Assembly: GCA_041739875.1 (NCBI GenBank)
Contig: JBGSNA010000225.1
Location: 55,591-119,590, forward strand
Direction: 5' to 3'
Length of the DNA stretch: 64,000 nt
From: JBBSJZ01 sp041739875
Lineage (GTDB): Bacteria; Planctomycetota; Planctomycetia; Pirellulales; Pirellulaceae
The number at the start of each line of letters is the position of its first letter. Position 1 is the stretch's first letter. The notes beneath the pieces are model-generated. The model was not told where the DNA came from, made no database searches, and saw only the letters and a program-made list of their open reading frames with translations. Positions 8,519 to 17,956 of the stretch are shown in pieces. The position numbers and the translations under genes were made by a program.

Positions 8519-9949
8519 ATGCATTCGCTTGATTACGTTCGGTTTCTTCTCAGTACCTGCGCATGCTGGTGGACGTTTGCCAGTATCGTTCACGCAGGCG
8601 ATGCAGTTCGCCCCAACATCGTTCTGATTGTTGCAGATGATCTAGGGTACGGCGAATTGGGATGCTACGGTGGCACCGAAATTCCCACGCCTCATCTCGA
8701 TTCGCTTGCGGATAGCGGCGTACGGTTCACGAGCGGGTACGTCACCGCGCCGTTCTGTGCTGCCTCGCGTGCCGCCTTGATGACTGGACGCTATCAAACT
8801 CGATTCGGTTTCGAGTTCAACCCAATCGGTGCGGTAAACACGAAACCGGGAATTGGGTTGCCTGTGGCTGAGCGAACACTCGCTGATCACTTGCGTTCCA
8901 CCGGCTATGCAACGTCACTGGTCGGCAAATGGCATTTGGGAGGTACAGCCGACTTTCATCCACAACGTCGTGGTTTTGACGAGTTTTTTGGATTTCTGCA
9001 CGAGGGACATTTCTTTGTTCCGTCGCCTTGGTCGAATGTCACGACGTGGGTGCGTCGCAAGACGCTTCCCAATGGAAACCAAGGACGATGGACTTCAAAA
9101 GACTCTCGGACGATCTGGAGCACGCACCTTGGAAGCGACGAACCTCCATACGATGCCGACAATCCAATCCTGAGATCGAGTCAACCTGTTTCCGAGAGCG
9201 CCAACCTTACCGATGCGTTCACTCGCGAAGCGTGCGACTTCATCCAACGAAGCAAGGCCCAGCCCTTCTTTCTTTGTCTATCGTTCAACGCAGTACACAG
9301 CCCGCTCCAGGGCGAGGATCGTTATATGCGGAAGTTCTCGCACATCGACGACGTCCAACGCCGCATCTTCGCATCGATGCTTTCGCACTTAGACGACGCC
9401 ATCGGAACGGTGATCGCTTCGATTCGTGAGCAAGCACTCGCAGAGAGAACGTTGGTTGTGTTCCTCAGCGACAATGGTGGTCCGACAAAAGAACTGACAT
9501 CAAGTAACGCACCGTTGAAAGGAGGGAAAGGCAACCTGTATGAAGGCGGTGTTCGTGTTCCATTTATCCTGTCTTGGCCAGGCCATTTGACTCCGGGAGT
9601 GAGCGATACGGTGGTGTCGTCCGTCGACATCGCATCGACCGTGGTGCGACTTGCTGGAGTCGCATCCGCCAAGTCCCTCCCGCTTGATGGGCAGGATTTG
9701 GTTGACGCCCAAACAAACTCAGTTTCATTGCAAGAACGGTCGCTTTTTTGGCGAGTCGGTGGTAAACGTGCAATCCGTCATGGAGATTGGAAACTTGTTC
9801 GCATGTCGAACGATTGGGAGCTCTACAACCTACAAGACGATCTATCGGAAACCCACAATGTGTCCGCACGTTATCCAGAGATCGTTCGAGATCTATCCGA
9901 GACGTGGATGAAGTGGGATGCCCAGCAGTTGTCTCCGTTGTGGAACTAG
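8519..9949 (+). CDS. Secreted sulfatase (arylsulfatase family)
   Basis: Hydrolyses sulfate esters, probably on a polysaccharide, outside the cytoplasm. It is 476 residues with an N-terminal signal (FASIVHAGDA). The metal-site motif NIVLIVADDLGYGELGCYGG comes first. The formylglycine motif follows, read as CAASR in APFCAASRAALMTGRYQ: a Cys-type site with Ala where Pro is usual. GKWHLGG and LSDNGGPTKE complete the active-site set. The Cys must be oxidised by a formylglycine-generating enzyme, which is not encoded in this window. The natural substrate cannot be read from sequence. Sulfatases are very numerous in Rhodopirellula-type genomes, and two more lie at 13478 and 24697. Confidence 0.93.
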   Translation: MHSLDYVRFLLSTCACWWTFASIVHAGDAVRPNIVLIVADDLGYGELGCYGGTEIPTPHLDSLADSGVRFTSGYVTAPFCAASRAALMTGRYQTRFGFEFNPIGAVNTKPGIGLPVAERTLADHLRSTGYATSLVGKWHLGGTADFHPQRRGFDEFFGFLHEGHFFVPSPWSNVTTWVRRKTLPNGNQGRWTSKDSRTIWSTHLGSDEPPYDADNPILRSSQPVSESANLTDAFTREACDFIQRSKAQPFFLCLSFNAVHSPLQGEDRYMRKFSHIDDVQRRIFASMLSHLDDAIGTVIASIREQALAERTLVVFLSDNGGPTKELTSSNAPLKGGKGNLYEGGVRVPFILSWPGHLTPGVSDTVVSSVDIASTVVRLAGVASAKSLPLDGQDLVDAQTNSVSLQERSLFWRVGGKRAIRHGDWKLVRMSNDWELYNLQDDLSETHNVSARYPEIVRDLSETWMKWDAQQLSPLWN

Positions 9950-10120
9950 TTTATCGATATATTCAGAACAACCAGCCGATGGCACCATCAAATTGTTGAT
10001 ACACAAGGCTGAAAGTAATTCTCGGCTGACGCGATACTCAAGGGTGGTGCATGTTTGGGGTGCGAATAACCTTGGGGGCACTGGGGTGGTTACGCATCCA
10101 ACTTGAGGGGGCACAAGTTC

Positions 10121-10537
10121 ATGGTTCAACCGCTACGTCGCGTCATGCTGGTCGACGATGATAGCACCGACAACTTTCTTCATCGCCGAGTTCTCGAGAA
10201 GTCTGGGGTCGTGGAGTCCATCGTTTCGTTTGAGCACGGGGAAGATGCGATCGAATATCTCAGGAGCCATCGCGACCTGGTCGACCTGGTCTGTCTCGAT
10301 CTCAACATGCCACGGATGAATGGTGTTGAGTTTCTTCTTGAATTTGAAAAGCTTGATTACAGGAGCGGCCTTCGTCCTGCGGTCATGATCCTCTCGACAT
10401 CCATTGGTCCAGAGGTGGATACAAAGATGGCTATGCATTCGTGTGTCGTCCGGACACAGCCCAAACCATTAACGGCTGAGACTGTCCTTGCTCTCTCGAA
10501 ACTTCTACCACAACATCAGACGCCATCCGCGTGTTAG
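10121..10537 (+). CDS. CheY-like single-domain response regulator
   Basis: A stand-alone receiver domain of about 138 residues. I prefer ATG 10121, with GAGGGGG ending about nine bases before it, over a TTG 18 bases earlier. Key residues are present: the acidic cluster in LVDDDSTDNF, the phosphorylated Asp in LDLNMPRMNG, Ser/Thr in ILSTS, and Lys in TQPKPLT. There is no output domain. The length, with the loop between the strand and LDLNMP, resembles the Rcp1-type regulators that work with PAS-bearing kinases. The histidine kinase beginning 142 bases downstream on the same strand is the obvious partner. Confidence 0.9.
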   Translation: MVQPLRRVMLVDDDSTDNFLHRRVLEKSGVVESIVSFEHGEDAIEYLRSHRDLVDLVCLDLNMPRMNGVEFLLEFEKLDYRSGLRPAVMILSTSIGPEVDTKMAMHSCVVRTQPKPLTAETVLALSKLLPQHQTPSAC

Positions 10538-10678
10538 TGCCGAAGTGGTCTTCGATTGCTAAACTATTGGATCACCACGACAGAGCCAGGTTTGTGAGTG
10601 GGTTCACTAAGGATGATGTTGTTTTCGATCGGATGCTTTGATTGAGTGTAACGTTCGCAATTGTGGAGTGATTTGAAC

Positions 10679-13321
10679 GTGAAAGAGTCCATGTCGGCAA
10701 CGCCAGCGACGAATGCAAGCGTCGACGCTCAATCCGCTTTAGAGGCGGCAGCGAAGCTAAGGTGGTACCACTGGAGCATCGTGGCGATGTTATTGGGACT
10801 GACCATTGTTGCTTGGCAATACGCCCTCAATCAACTGAACGAGAGGATTTCCCTTCAATTCGAACAGGAGGCCGACCAAGTTGTCGAACTCGTGATTGAA
10901 AGAATGGCGAAGTATGAAGACGCCCTCTTGGCTGGCGTGGCATTCATTGAAACCAACGACGGCCAAGTCGACATGGAACGTTGGCAACAATTCGCCGCGT
11001 CGATCCAGTTGGACGAGAAGTATCAAGCGATCAACGGAATCGGTCTGATAGCGGCCGTTGCCAATGAAGATGTCCCGCAATTCCTCGATACGCAACGTGC
11101 TTTTGCACCGAACTTTGAGATTCATCCAAAACGAGTTGCTGAAGAGTACTGGCCCATTTACTCCATCATTCCTCTCCGAGGAAACGAGAAAGCACTTGGA
11201 CTGGATCTGGCTCACGAACCCAATCGAATCACAGCCGCGAAAGCTGCTCGTGATACCGGCACAGCACAAGTGACTGCGCCGATTGTGCTTGTCCAAGACT
11301 CCATGCAGACTCCCGGTTTCCTTTTCTATGCACCGTTCTATCGTCCCGGCACAAGCCGCGATGGAAACGAACGTCAGTTTAGCGGCCTAGTGTATGCGCC
11401 ATTTGTGTTTCAGAAGCTGTTGGCGGGCGTCCTCGACATGGAGCGACGTCGTATCACGATTCAGATCACGGACGAGGCTAACGTGCTGTTCAATGAGCAT
11501 TTAGCAAATCAAGAGGATTATGATCCGAAACCGCTGTTTTCTCGCGAGGTTCCTGTTCCTGTCTACGGACGAACATGGCAATTTAGTATTAGTAGCACCC
11601 AGTCATTTCGTGAATTGGTTGATTCGACTCAACCCACAACGATTCTATTTGTAGGTCTGCTTCTCAACGTTTTGCTGACCAGTCTTTTTGTCGCCAACTC
11701 GTTTGCAGCTCGCAGCGCGCTAGGGTACGCAAGAAAAATGACCAGCGACCTAGAAAAACTGGGACTCGCTGCGCGCGTCAATCAAATTGGCGTCTGGGAT
11801 TTGGATCCAATCTCTGGTCGACTCGAATGGGACGACGCGATGTTCACTTTATATGGATGTGCACGCGAGGATTTCATAGGTACGTATGAAGCGTGGTGTT
11901 CCACCTTGCATCCGCAAGACCGTGGTGAGGCGGAGGCGGCATTTCAGTCGGCGCTCGATTGCGGTTCGTTTGATTGCGAATTTCGTGTCGTTCATCCCAA
12001 TGGCTGTGTTCGGCACATCAGCGCAAAAGCGGTCGCTTTTCGTGATCACACGGGCCGAGCGATTCGCATGCTCGGCACCAACACCGACATCACCGATCGC
12101 AAATTTGCGGCTAGCGAACACGAAGAGACGCGACGCATGAAAGCCGCAATCCAAGACTACGCGGGAGTGGCAATTATTGCCACCGACACCAATGGCTTTA
12201 TTAAAATCTTCAATCGAAGCGCTGAGCACATGCTTGGCTATTCCAAGGAAGAAGTGCTGGGGATTCAAACGTCCGCATTATTTCATGACCCAGACGAAAT
12301 TGCTCAGCGCGCACGGGAATTAAGTAGCGAGCTGCAGCAAAGAATTGAACCTGGATTCGAAGTGGTGATCGCGAAAGCCAAGTGCGGGATCTCCGAGCAG
12401 CGAGAATGGAAGTACATTCGCAAAGACGGAGACGTGCTTCCAGTGCTCTTGACGGTCACAGCTCTGAGGGACGAAAACGACACCATCAACGGCTACCTCG
12501 GGATTGCCGCTGATATCTCAGAACGCAAGATTGCATCCCAGGAGCTCGAGAATGCAAACGCGAGCCTGGCTCGGAGCAACGAAGAGCTTGCACAATTTGC
12601 GTACGCGGCATCCCACGACTTACAGGAACCTTTGCGTAAAGTCACCTCGTTTTGCGAGTTGCTTCGCGAGGAGTGCAGTGGCGAACTGACAAGCGATGGC
12701 CAGCAATATGTTACGTATATCGTCGATAGCGCACGTCGAATGCGGACATTGATCAAGGACTTGCTCGCGTACTCACGGATCGAATCGGCCGCGAGTGAAT
12801 CCATCGAGGTGAATGCGAACGAAGCCGTCCAATTCGCCATCGACAACCTGGCGGAATCGATCCGTGAATCCGGAGCCATCGTTACCGTTGATGCTCTTCC
12901 GGTGATCGAAGCGAATCCGAGCCGAGTGGCACAATTGTTCCAAAATTTACTCGGCAACGCTATCAAGTACCGCGGTGACCAAACGCCCAAAGTGCACGTT
13001 TCATCTTCAATTGCGGATGATCAATGGTCGTTTGCAATTGAAGACAATGGCATTGGGATTTTGCCAGCGCATCGCGACCAAATCTTCGGGATTTTCAAGC
13101 GACTTCACACCCAAAGCGAATACAAAGGAAATGGCATCGGTTTGGCGATTTGCAAGCGAATCGTGGAGCAACTTGGTGGCCAAATTTGGGTCGAAACCTC
13201 TGAGTCCGGCGGATCGGTTTTTCGATTCACTGTCCCGCGGTCGCCACAAGGGCATGCGATTATTCCTGCAAGGCACCTGAAATCCCGAACCGCCGAGAAT
13301 GACGTAGTTGGCGTGTGCTGA
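10679..13321 (+). CDS. Membrane histidine kinase: CHASE-PAS-PAS-HisKA-HATPase
   Basis: A sensor kinase of about 880 residues. I start at GTG 10679, with GGAG at 10665-10668; ATG 10691 is nearly as likely. A membrane helix near residues 25-45 is followed by an extracytoplasmic CHASE-type sensor (about 80-270; INGIGLIAAV, LGLDLAHEPNR). A second helix comes near 323-343 (TILFVGLLLNVLLTSLFV). Two PAS domains follow (about 360-485 and 490-620; DITDRKFAA, DISERKIAS). The HisKA His is at about 645 in YAASHDLQEPLRK. The ATP domain has NAIKYRG, EDNGIGI and GNGIGLAICKRI. The signal it senses is unknown. The receiver protein encoded just upstream is the likely target. Confidence 0.92.
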   Translation: MKESMSATPATNASVDAQSALEAAAKLRWYHWSIVAMLLGLTIVAWQYALNQLNERISLQFEQEADQVVELVIERMAKYEDALLAGVAFIETNDGQVDMERWQQFAASIQLDEKYQAINGIGLIAAVANEDVPQFLDTQRAFAPNFEIHPKRVAEEYWPIYSIIPLRGNEKALGLDLAHEPNRITAAKAARDTGTAQVTAPIVLVQDSMQTPGFLFYAPFYRPGTSRDGNERQFSGLVYAPFVFQKLLAGVLDMERRRITIQITDEANVLFNEHLANQEDYDPKPLFSREVPVPVYGRTWQFSISSTQSFRELVDSTQPTTILFVGLLLNVLLTSLFVANSFAARSALGYARKMTSDLEKLGLAARVNQIGVWDLDPISGRLEWDDAMFTLYGCAREDFIGTYEAWCSTLHPQDRGEAEAAFQSALDCGSFDCEFRVVHPNGCVRHISAKAVAFRDHTGRAIRMLGTNTDITDRKFAASEHEETRRMKAAIQDYAGVAIIATDTNGFIKIFNRSAEHMLGYSKEEVLGIQTSALFHDPDEIAQRARELSSELQQRIEPGFEVVIAKAKCGISEQREWKYIRKDGDVLPVLLTVTALRDENDTINGYLGIAADISERKIASQELENANASLARSNEELAQFAYAASHDLQEPLRKVTSFCELLREECSGELTSDGQQYVTYIVDSARRMRTLIKDLLAYSRIESAASESIEVNANEAVQFAIDNLAESIRESGAIVTVDALPVIEANPSRVAQLFQNLLGNAIKYRGDQTPKVHVSSSIADDQWSFAIEDNGIGILPAHRDQIFGIFKRLHTQSEYKGNGIGLAICKRIVEQLGGQIWVETSESGGSVFRFTVPRSPQGHAIIPARHLKSRTAENDVVGVC

Positions 13322-13477
13322 GCTCATCACTCGGTTAAGATAGAGTGGACTGTTGCGTGCATGTCACGGTACAAGCCACCTTGAATGTCACGAAGCAACT
13401 CGAATGCATTGACGCCAAGATGATGGTGCGAACGCGCTTTCATTTGGAAAGCATCCACCTACTTTCAAATACGACTC

Positions 13478-14986
13478 ATGAATCAACGAGCTTTTTCTAA
13501 GGTCCTGACGCTTGTGGCTGTGCTGATTTCGGCACTCGCTTTATCGGGGTCACTATGGGCGGACAAGCCCAACGTCGTCTTCATCGCCATCGATGATCAA
13601 AACGATTGGATCGGTACGCTTGGCGGGCACCCGATGGCCAAGACGCCGCACATCGACGCGCTTGCGAATCGCGGTACCGTGTTCCTCAACGCGCATTGCA
13701 ATGCGCCCCTATGTAACCCGTCACGAACAAGTCTGATGTTGGGGCTGCGCCCAACCACCACGGGCATTTATGGCTTGTCTCCTTGGTTTCGCACGTTACC
13801 GGAATGGCAAGATCGTGTGACGTTGGCGCAACATTTTGAGAATAGCGGCTACCGCACGATGAGCACCGGCAAAATCTTTCATAGCTGGCGTAAAGCTGGC
13901 AAGAACGAGACCAAGCCGGAGTTCCAATTCACAGGTCCCGTTGGTGGTGTTGGAACGAAACCACCAACGAAGCTGATTCCGGCAACGCCCATGGGCAATA
14001 ACCCGCTGATGGACTGGGGCGTTTGGCCGCTTGACAATGACGATACGTCCAAGGGCGACTATCAAGTTGCTTCGTGGGCAGTCGAACAGATTCAATCGGC
14101 TCCTAAAGACCAACCGTTCTTTCTCGCGGCAGGTTTCTTTCTTCCGCATGTACCGTGTTACGCAACCCAGAAATGGTTTGACCTCTATCCCGACGACGAC
14201 AGTGTCCTGCCGATGATGCTCGAAAACGATCGCGAGGATACTCCGAGGTTTTCTTGGTACATTCATTGGCATTTGCCTGAGCCACGACTGAAGTGGATCA
14301 AAGACAACAACCAATGGCGCAACCTAGTGCGCAGCTATCTCGCTTGCACCAGTTTTGTGGACGCGCAGGTTGGCCGAATCATGACAGCGCTCGATGAGGC
14401 AGGGATTTCAGACAACACGATCGTCGTTCTTTGGGGCGACCATGGATGGCACCTTGGCGAGAAAGAAATTACCGGCAAAAACACACTTTGGGATGATGGC
14501 ACACGCGTACCGCTTATTTTCGCTGGACCAGGTGTCACCGGCGGTGGACGTGTCATGCAACCCGCCGAGCTGCTCGACATTTACCCGACGCTAGTCGACC
14601 TTTGTGGTTTGCCCAACCGCAATGACATCGAGGGCTTGAGTGTCGTTCCTCAACTCAAAGATGCGAAAACGGTTCGCGAGCGGCCGGCCATTACGAGTCA
14701 CAATCAAGGCAACCACGGAATTCGCAGCGAACATTGGCGTTATATTCATTATGCCGATGACACTGAGGAGCTTTACGATCTTCGAAACGATCCCAACGAG
14801 TGGACGAATGTTGCCAGTGTCGAGGCGAATCAAGCCGTCATCCAGCAGCATCGACGTTGGTTACCCACGATCGATCGGCCACCCGCACCGGACAGTGCTC
14901 ATCGTGTGCTCACGTATGACAAAGCCACTGACGAAGCTATCTGGGAAGGGACTGTGGTCCGTCGAAGTGATCCGATTCCACAATAG
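13478..14986 (+). CDS. Secreted sulfatase, iduronate-2-sulfatase-like
   Basis: A 502-residue sulfatase with a signal peptide (LVAVLISALALSGSLWA, then DKPNVVF). The metal-site motif is FIAIDDQNDWIGTLGG and the formylglycine motif is CNPSR in NAPLCNPSRTSLMLG, the standard CxPSR form. DDQNDW followed by NAHCNAPLCNPSR, with GLSPWFR and TGKIFH, is typical of the iduronate-2-sulfatase-like group. WGDHGWHLGEKE near residue 320 is the second metal-site segment. It probably removes sulfate from a uronic-acid-containing or other sulfated polysaccharide; the precise substrate is inference. It has its own promoter space (156 bases) after the kinase gene. Confidence 0.93.
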   Translation: MNQRAFSKVLTLVAVLISALALSGSLWADKPNVVFIAIDDQNDWIGTLGGHPMAKTPHIDALANRGTVFLNAHCNAPLCNPSRTSLMLGLRPTTTGIYGLSPWFRTLPEWQDRVTLAQHFENSGYRTMSTGKIFHSWRKAGKNETKPEFQFTGPVGGVGTKPPTKLIPATPMGNNPLMDWGVWPLDNDDTSKGDYQVASWAVEQIQSAPKDQPFFLAAGFFLPHVPCYATQKWFDLYPDDDSVLPMMLENDREDTPRFSWYIHWHLPEPRLKWIKDNNQWRNLVRSYLACTSFVDAQVGRIMTALDEAGISDNTIVVLWGDHGWHLGEKEITGKNTLWDDGTRVPLIFAGPGVTGGGRVMQPAELLDIYPTLVDLCGLPNRNDIEGLSVVPQLKDAKTVRERPAITSHNQGNHGIRSEHWRYIHYADDTEELYDLRNDPNEWTNVASVEANQAVIQQHRRWLPTIDRPPAPDSAHRVLTYDKATDEAIWEGTVVRRSDPIPQ

Positions 14987-15034
14987 CAAACCTCAAGTGT
15001 GGCAAACTGCAAGCTTGGCAAACTAAACGCGTGC
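14987..15034. repeat. Degenerate 16-bp tandem repeat, three units
   Basis: Three successive 16-base units begin with GCAAAC at 14987, 15003 and 15019, directly after the sulfatase stop codon. The second unit shares about 12 of 16 bases with the first; the third keeps only the first part. Lies between convergent genes; no stable hairpin seen. Confidence 0.5.
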
Positions 15035-15074
15035 CGACAGCGAGTCTCGCGATTGTGAGACACCGAACGTCACT

Positions 15075-16574
15075 TCACTGCTGAACCAGCTCTTGAAGTT
15101 TTGCATGAATTTCTTTCGTAGTCGCTTCGCCGGCACCTGTTTTGACCAGCTGTACGATCCCTTGACGATCGATGAGTACGACGTGTGGGATGCCTCGAAC
15201 GCCGTAGTCGCTTTGCATCTCGCTGTGGGCGGGTGTCACAAAAACAGGGTGCTGAAGCTTGTGGTGCTCAAGAAATTTGCGAAGCGTTGTGAGTTCATCC
15301 TCAGGCAGCACTTCTCCGTTTCCGCGTGACGCGCGATGCTGTTCGTCATCCCATTCGAATTGGTAGTACTGTGTCACGCCGACGATCTCAAAGCCTTTGT
15401 CGCCAAACTCTTGTCGCCACTCTCGCAGATGGTCAAAGGTTGCAATACAAGGACCGCACCACATAGCCCAGAAATCAATCAGGACAACCTTTCCTTGGAA
15501 CGCTTCCTGGGAAATCTCCAGCCGATTGACACATCCATCGATTTCCCACTCAGGAGCCGTTTTTCCAACGAGTGAGGAGACGGGCGTCGCCGTCGACAAT
15601 CGTTCTTGGCGAAGTTCGATGCGACGAAGCATTGCATCGACAGAGAGATTCTTGGCAGCGACGGAAACTAGCTTTTTGGTCACCCGCTCCATACGTTCCT
15701 TGGATGCTTCGGGTTCATCTTGGCGCCACTGAGTTATCATCCGGTATTGGACCATCGCATAGTCCGATTGGATCAACTCCGATTCCGGAAACCGCTCGAA
15801 TGCGTCGTCCACGACCGAATCGAGCTGGGTGATGCATTCTTCGCGCCAGGCATCGTTGTTCGAATTCTCATCCGCGAGTACCAACAACACCTGAATGATC
15901 GTGTGCAGTGTCTCATCGGTTGCCTGCGGTGATTGCAGCATCGCAGTAAGCTTTGCCAGCTGTTCTGTTATAAATGCATTCGCTGCGTCTGTCTTTTTGT
16001 CGCGTGCCAGTTGTTGAGCCTTGAGGACAGCGAGTTGACTCGTTGGATGGACTCGGTCAATTTCGTTCTCGGAACCAAGTAGAGCGAACGCCTCGACGCC
16101 TCGATCGACCGCACGATCCAGCGAGTCGTTGTCTCGGTTTACGACAGCGATATCGCGAATGCTTTGCACCGTCATCCAAATACCGAACTGGTTCTCCGTG
16201 TCGTTGATATTGCGAATCTGGAAGTCAAGCAGCTTCTCGAACTGCGACGTGGCTGCTTTGTATTTGCCAGTATCCAAAAGTTTGCTTGCCAGTGCGTGAC
16301 GCAGAACATTCAAATCACCTGAGTCCGGTTGGGCCGTGATCTGTGCTTCAAGGTATGCCTCCGATTGCGCCAAATCGACCGACATTCGCTCACGCAGATC
16401 GTCGTGCAACTCTCGAAACGATTTCTGCTTACTGACCGAGTCTGGTGACTGACCCGAAGCCTGTTTGAGCGTAAGCGATAGGGACGATGCCCCTCCACCC
16501 ACTTGCCAACACAAAGCAAACACCAGCAATTGAAATCCGCGTCGGCGGTACTTGAACATTTGCATCGAAATCAA
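15075..16574 (-). CDS. Secreted TlpA-like thioredoxin-fold protein with helical N-terminal domain
   Basis: A 499-residue exported protein; the signal is LLVFALCWQVGGGASS. Residues about 50-330 are mainly helical and TPR-like (YLEAQITAQPDSGDLNVLRHAL, LLDTGKYKAATSQFEKLLD). The C-terminal 150 residues are a TlpA/ResA-type thioredoxin domain: GKVVLIDFWAMWCGPC with the redox pair CGPC, the insertion typical of the family (FEWDDEQHRASRGNGEV), and the cis-Pro segment GIPHVVLIDRQG. It probably reduces disulfides of exported proteins, perhaps for cytochrome c assembly, which fits the many CxxCH proteins nearby; that role is inference. It is convergent with the sulfatase before it. Confidence 0.88.
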   Translation of the reverse strand: MISMQMFKYRRRGFQLLVFALCWQVGGGASSLSLTLKQASGQSPDSVSKQKSFRELHDDLRERMSVDLAQSEAYLEAQITAQPDSGDLNVLRHALASKLLDTGKYKAATSQFEKLLDFQIRNINDTENQFGIWMTVQSIRDIAVVNRDNDSLDRAVDRGVEAFALLGSENEIDRVHPTSQLAVLKAQQLARDKKTDAANAFITEQLAKLTAMLQSPQATDETLHTIIQVLLVLADENSNNDAWREECITQLDSVVDDAFERFPESELIQSDYAMVQYRMITQWRQDEPEASKERMERVTKKLVSVAAKNLSVDAMLRRIELRQERLSTATPVSSLVGKTAPEWEIDGCVNRLEISQEAFQGKVVLIDFWAMWCGPCIATFDHLREWRQEFGDKGFEIVGVTQYYQFEWDDEQHRASRGNGEVLPEDELTTLRKFLEHHKLQHPVFVTPAHSEMQSDYGVRGIPHVVLIDRQGIVQLVKTGAGEATTKEIHAKLQELVQQ

Positions 16575-16967
16575 GTCCTCGAATGTAGAAAGAACACGGG
16601 CACAAACCGCCCGCCGCTCAAACGATCGCTGTCTCAGGCAAAAAGATCTGTTTCAAGCTAAAGGATTCTATCAGGCTACCACGAGTATCGCCTCGGGACC
16701 TGGGATCTGGGCAGCAAAAAAGCGAAACAGGAAACCGGAGCCGTTTTCATGCAACGGCCTTCGCTCAATGACCATCGAGAGTATTCAAGCACCGATTTAC
16801 ATTCGCCTAACGATCCGTGTCGCTCATCGAAATCGGCAGTGATCACCGCTTGGCCGATCCTGAGCCGCTCGGAAAGATTGTTCTTTCGAGGTTAGGCAAC
16901 GGCTTGCCGACGAACCAGAAACCGCCCCGCCACCGACTCAAAGCGACATCGAACCGCTGCTCGAAGT
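16575..16967. other. Gene-free stretch upstream of the transposase relic
   Basis: Several short open frames exist but none has a recognisable domain, a good ribosome site or a consistent composition. It holds the promoter region of the thioredoxin gene (minus strand). A run of sequence before the relic could be old flanking DNA of the same mobile unit, but I could not match it to the REP-like palindromes at 18.2-20.9 kb. Confidence 0.5.
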
Positions 16968-17284
16968 ATGGCCACGATATGGTTTGTTCCGGGTGGTATG
17001 TGCTTTTCACTGTTGGTGACATACGCGCGGCGACCAATCTTTTGGCAACAGTGTTACTTATGGATCATCGGCATCTGGTAATGAGCTCGCCGCCGGAGGA
17101 TTGCATGTATTCCACTCGAATAGAACGCGTCAAAGAGCAGTTCACGCAAGAATGGATTGGTTTCAGATTGCCTGAGGCGAAAGTGCCGGACGCACATCGG
17201 CGTCGTGGCGAGCACGGGATTTGGCAACCGTTGTTTTGGGAGCACACAATCACTGACGAATCAGACTATGGACATCATATATAG
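16968..17284 (+). pseudogene. Remnant of a REP-associated tyrosine transposase (RAYT, Y1/HUH type)
   Basis: Two frames together spell a shortened RAYT. From ATG 16968 one frame reads MATIWFVPGGMCFSLLV, then TYARRPIF, matching the family start (YRRxxVPGGTYFFTVVT.RRPI). The next frame continues with VLLMDHRHLVMSSPPEDC, then TRIERVKEQFT, and ends RRRGEHGIWQPLFWEHTI followed by TDESDY, the classic RAYT C-terminal block. About 50 residues between the two parts are missing. The HUH pair reads HRH where family members have H-hydrophobic-H. The usual YIHYNPVKHG ending is lost: the frame stops after DYGHHI, where it overlaps the 3' end of the ArsC-like gene. Clearly non-functional. REP-like palindromes lie 1-4 kb away. 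Confidence 0.82.
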
Positions 17285-17911
17285 CATTTCGCCGCAGATC
17301 TGCACAGAACGCTCGTCGTATCTCTGGGCTTCGAACTCGGTGTCATCAGCGACTTTTGGGTCTTCGTAACGAATTGGCATTCGCAGATCGCAACCCATCA
17401 CGAGCGGGCAGGCGTCGTCGGCTTGCGAACAAGTCATCACTGCGCAGTAATCTTTGCTCGGATTCGGTGGGTCGCCATAGGCTTTCGAGAAACAGATCTG
17501 CGGAGTGGATAAGTCAGAGGTGTAGATGCTATATCGAGGGTTGGTTGCACCAGGGTCATCGGCAACAATTTTGATTCCGCATCGCTGCATAGCGGCGACT
17601 GCTCGCGGGTTGAAAGCCGTTGCTTCCGTTCCGCCCGAGAATGTTTCGACACTGGCCAAGCCATAGTATTCGGCAGCGACCTGTGCCCAGATCTGTGAGA
17701 GATGGCTGCGTCGTGAATTGTGTGTGCAGATGAAGGTAAGCTTGGCTGGCTCGGACTTCGACAATCGCTCGCGTATGTAGTCCGCAACCTTGGCGAGATC
17801 CTCCTTGCGATCGCTGGGAATCTCATCGAATCGAGTCGTTGCGTCTGTCAGATAACGTTTTAGTTCAGGATAGAAAGCTGTCGCATTGATTTCCGGCTTC
17901 TTTGATGTCAT
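17261..17911 (-). CDS. ArsC-like low-molecular-weight phosphatase / arsenate reductase family protein
   Basis: A 216-residue LMW-phosphatase-fold protein. The catalytic P-loop CX5R is Cys62-Arg68 in FICTHNSRRSH. FSGGTEATAFNPRAV is the conserved block seen in arsenate reductases of this fold. The segment VMTCSQADDACPLVMGCD has the cysteines expected for an ArsC-type redox relay and an acidic residue pair. The first 55 residues are an extra helical extension (TAFYPELKRYL...), common in the 'protein-tyrosine-phosphatase' neighbours of ars genes. It probably reduces arsenate to arsenite, or acts on an arsenylated or phosphorylated metabolite; which one cannot be told. Last gene of the minus-strand arsenic island; its end abuts the transposase relic. 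Confidence 0.82.
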   Translation of the reverse strand: MTSKKPEINATAFYPELKRYLTDATTRFDEIPSDRKEDLAKVADYIRERLSKSEPAKLTFICTHNSRRSHLSQIWAQVAAEYYGLASVETFSGGTEATAFNPRAVAAMQRCGIKIVADDPGATNPRYSIYTSDLSTPQICFSKAYGDPPNPSKDYCAVMTCSQADDACPLVMGCDLRMPIRYEDPKVADDTEFEAQRYDERSVQICGEMLYMMSIV

Positions 17912-17956
17912 TGAGTTATCCTTATTGATTTGGAACTATTCACGTGGGGGGGAAGG

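Noticed and set aside
16817..17284. Whole ORF from GTG 16817 as an intact gene
   Set aside because: Only the last part is RAYT-like and it needs a second frame for the start; the first 50 residues are not related.
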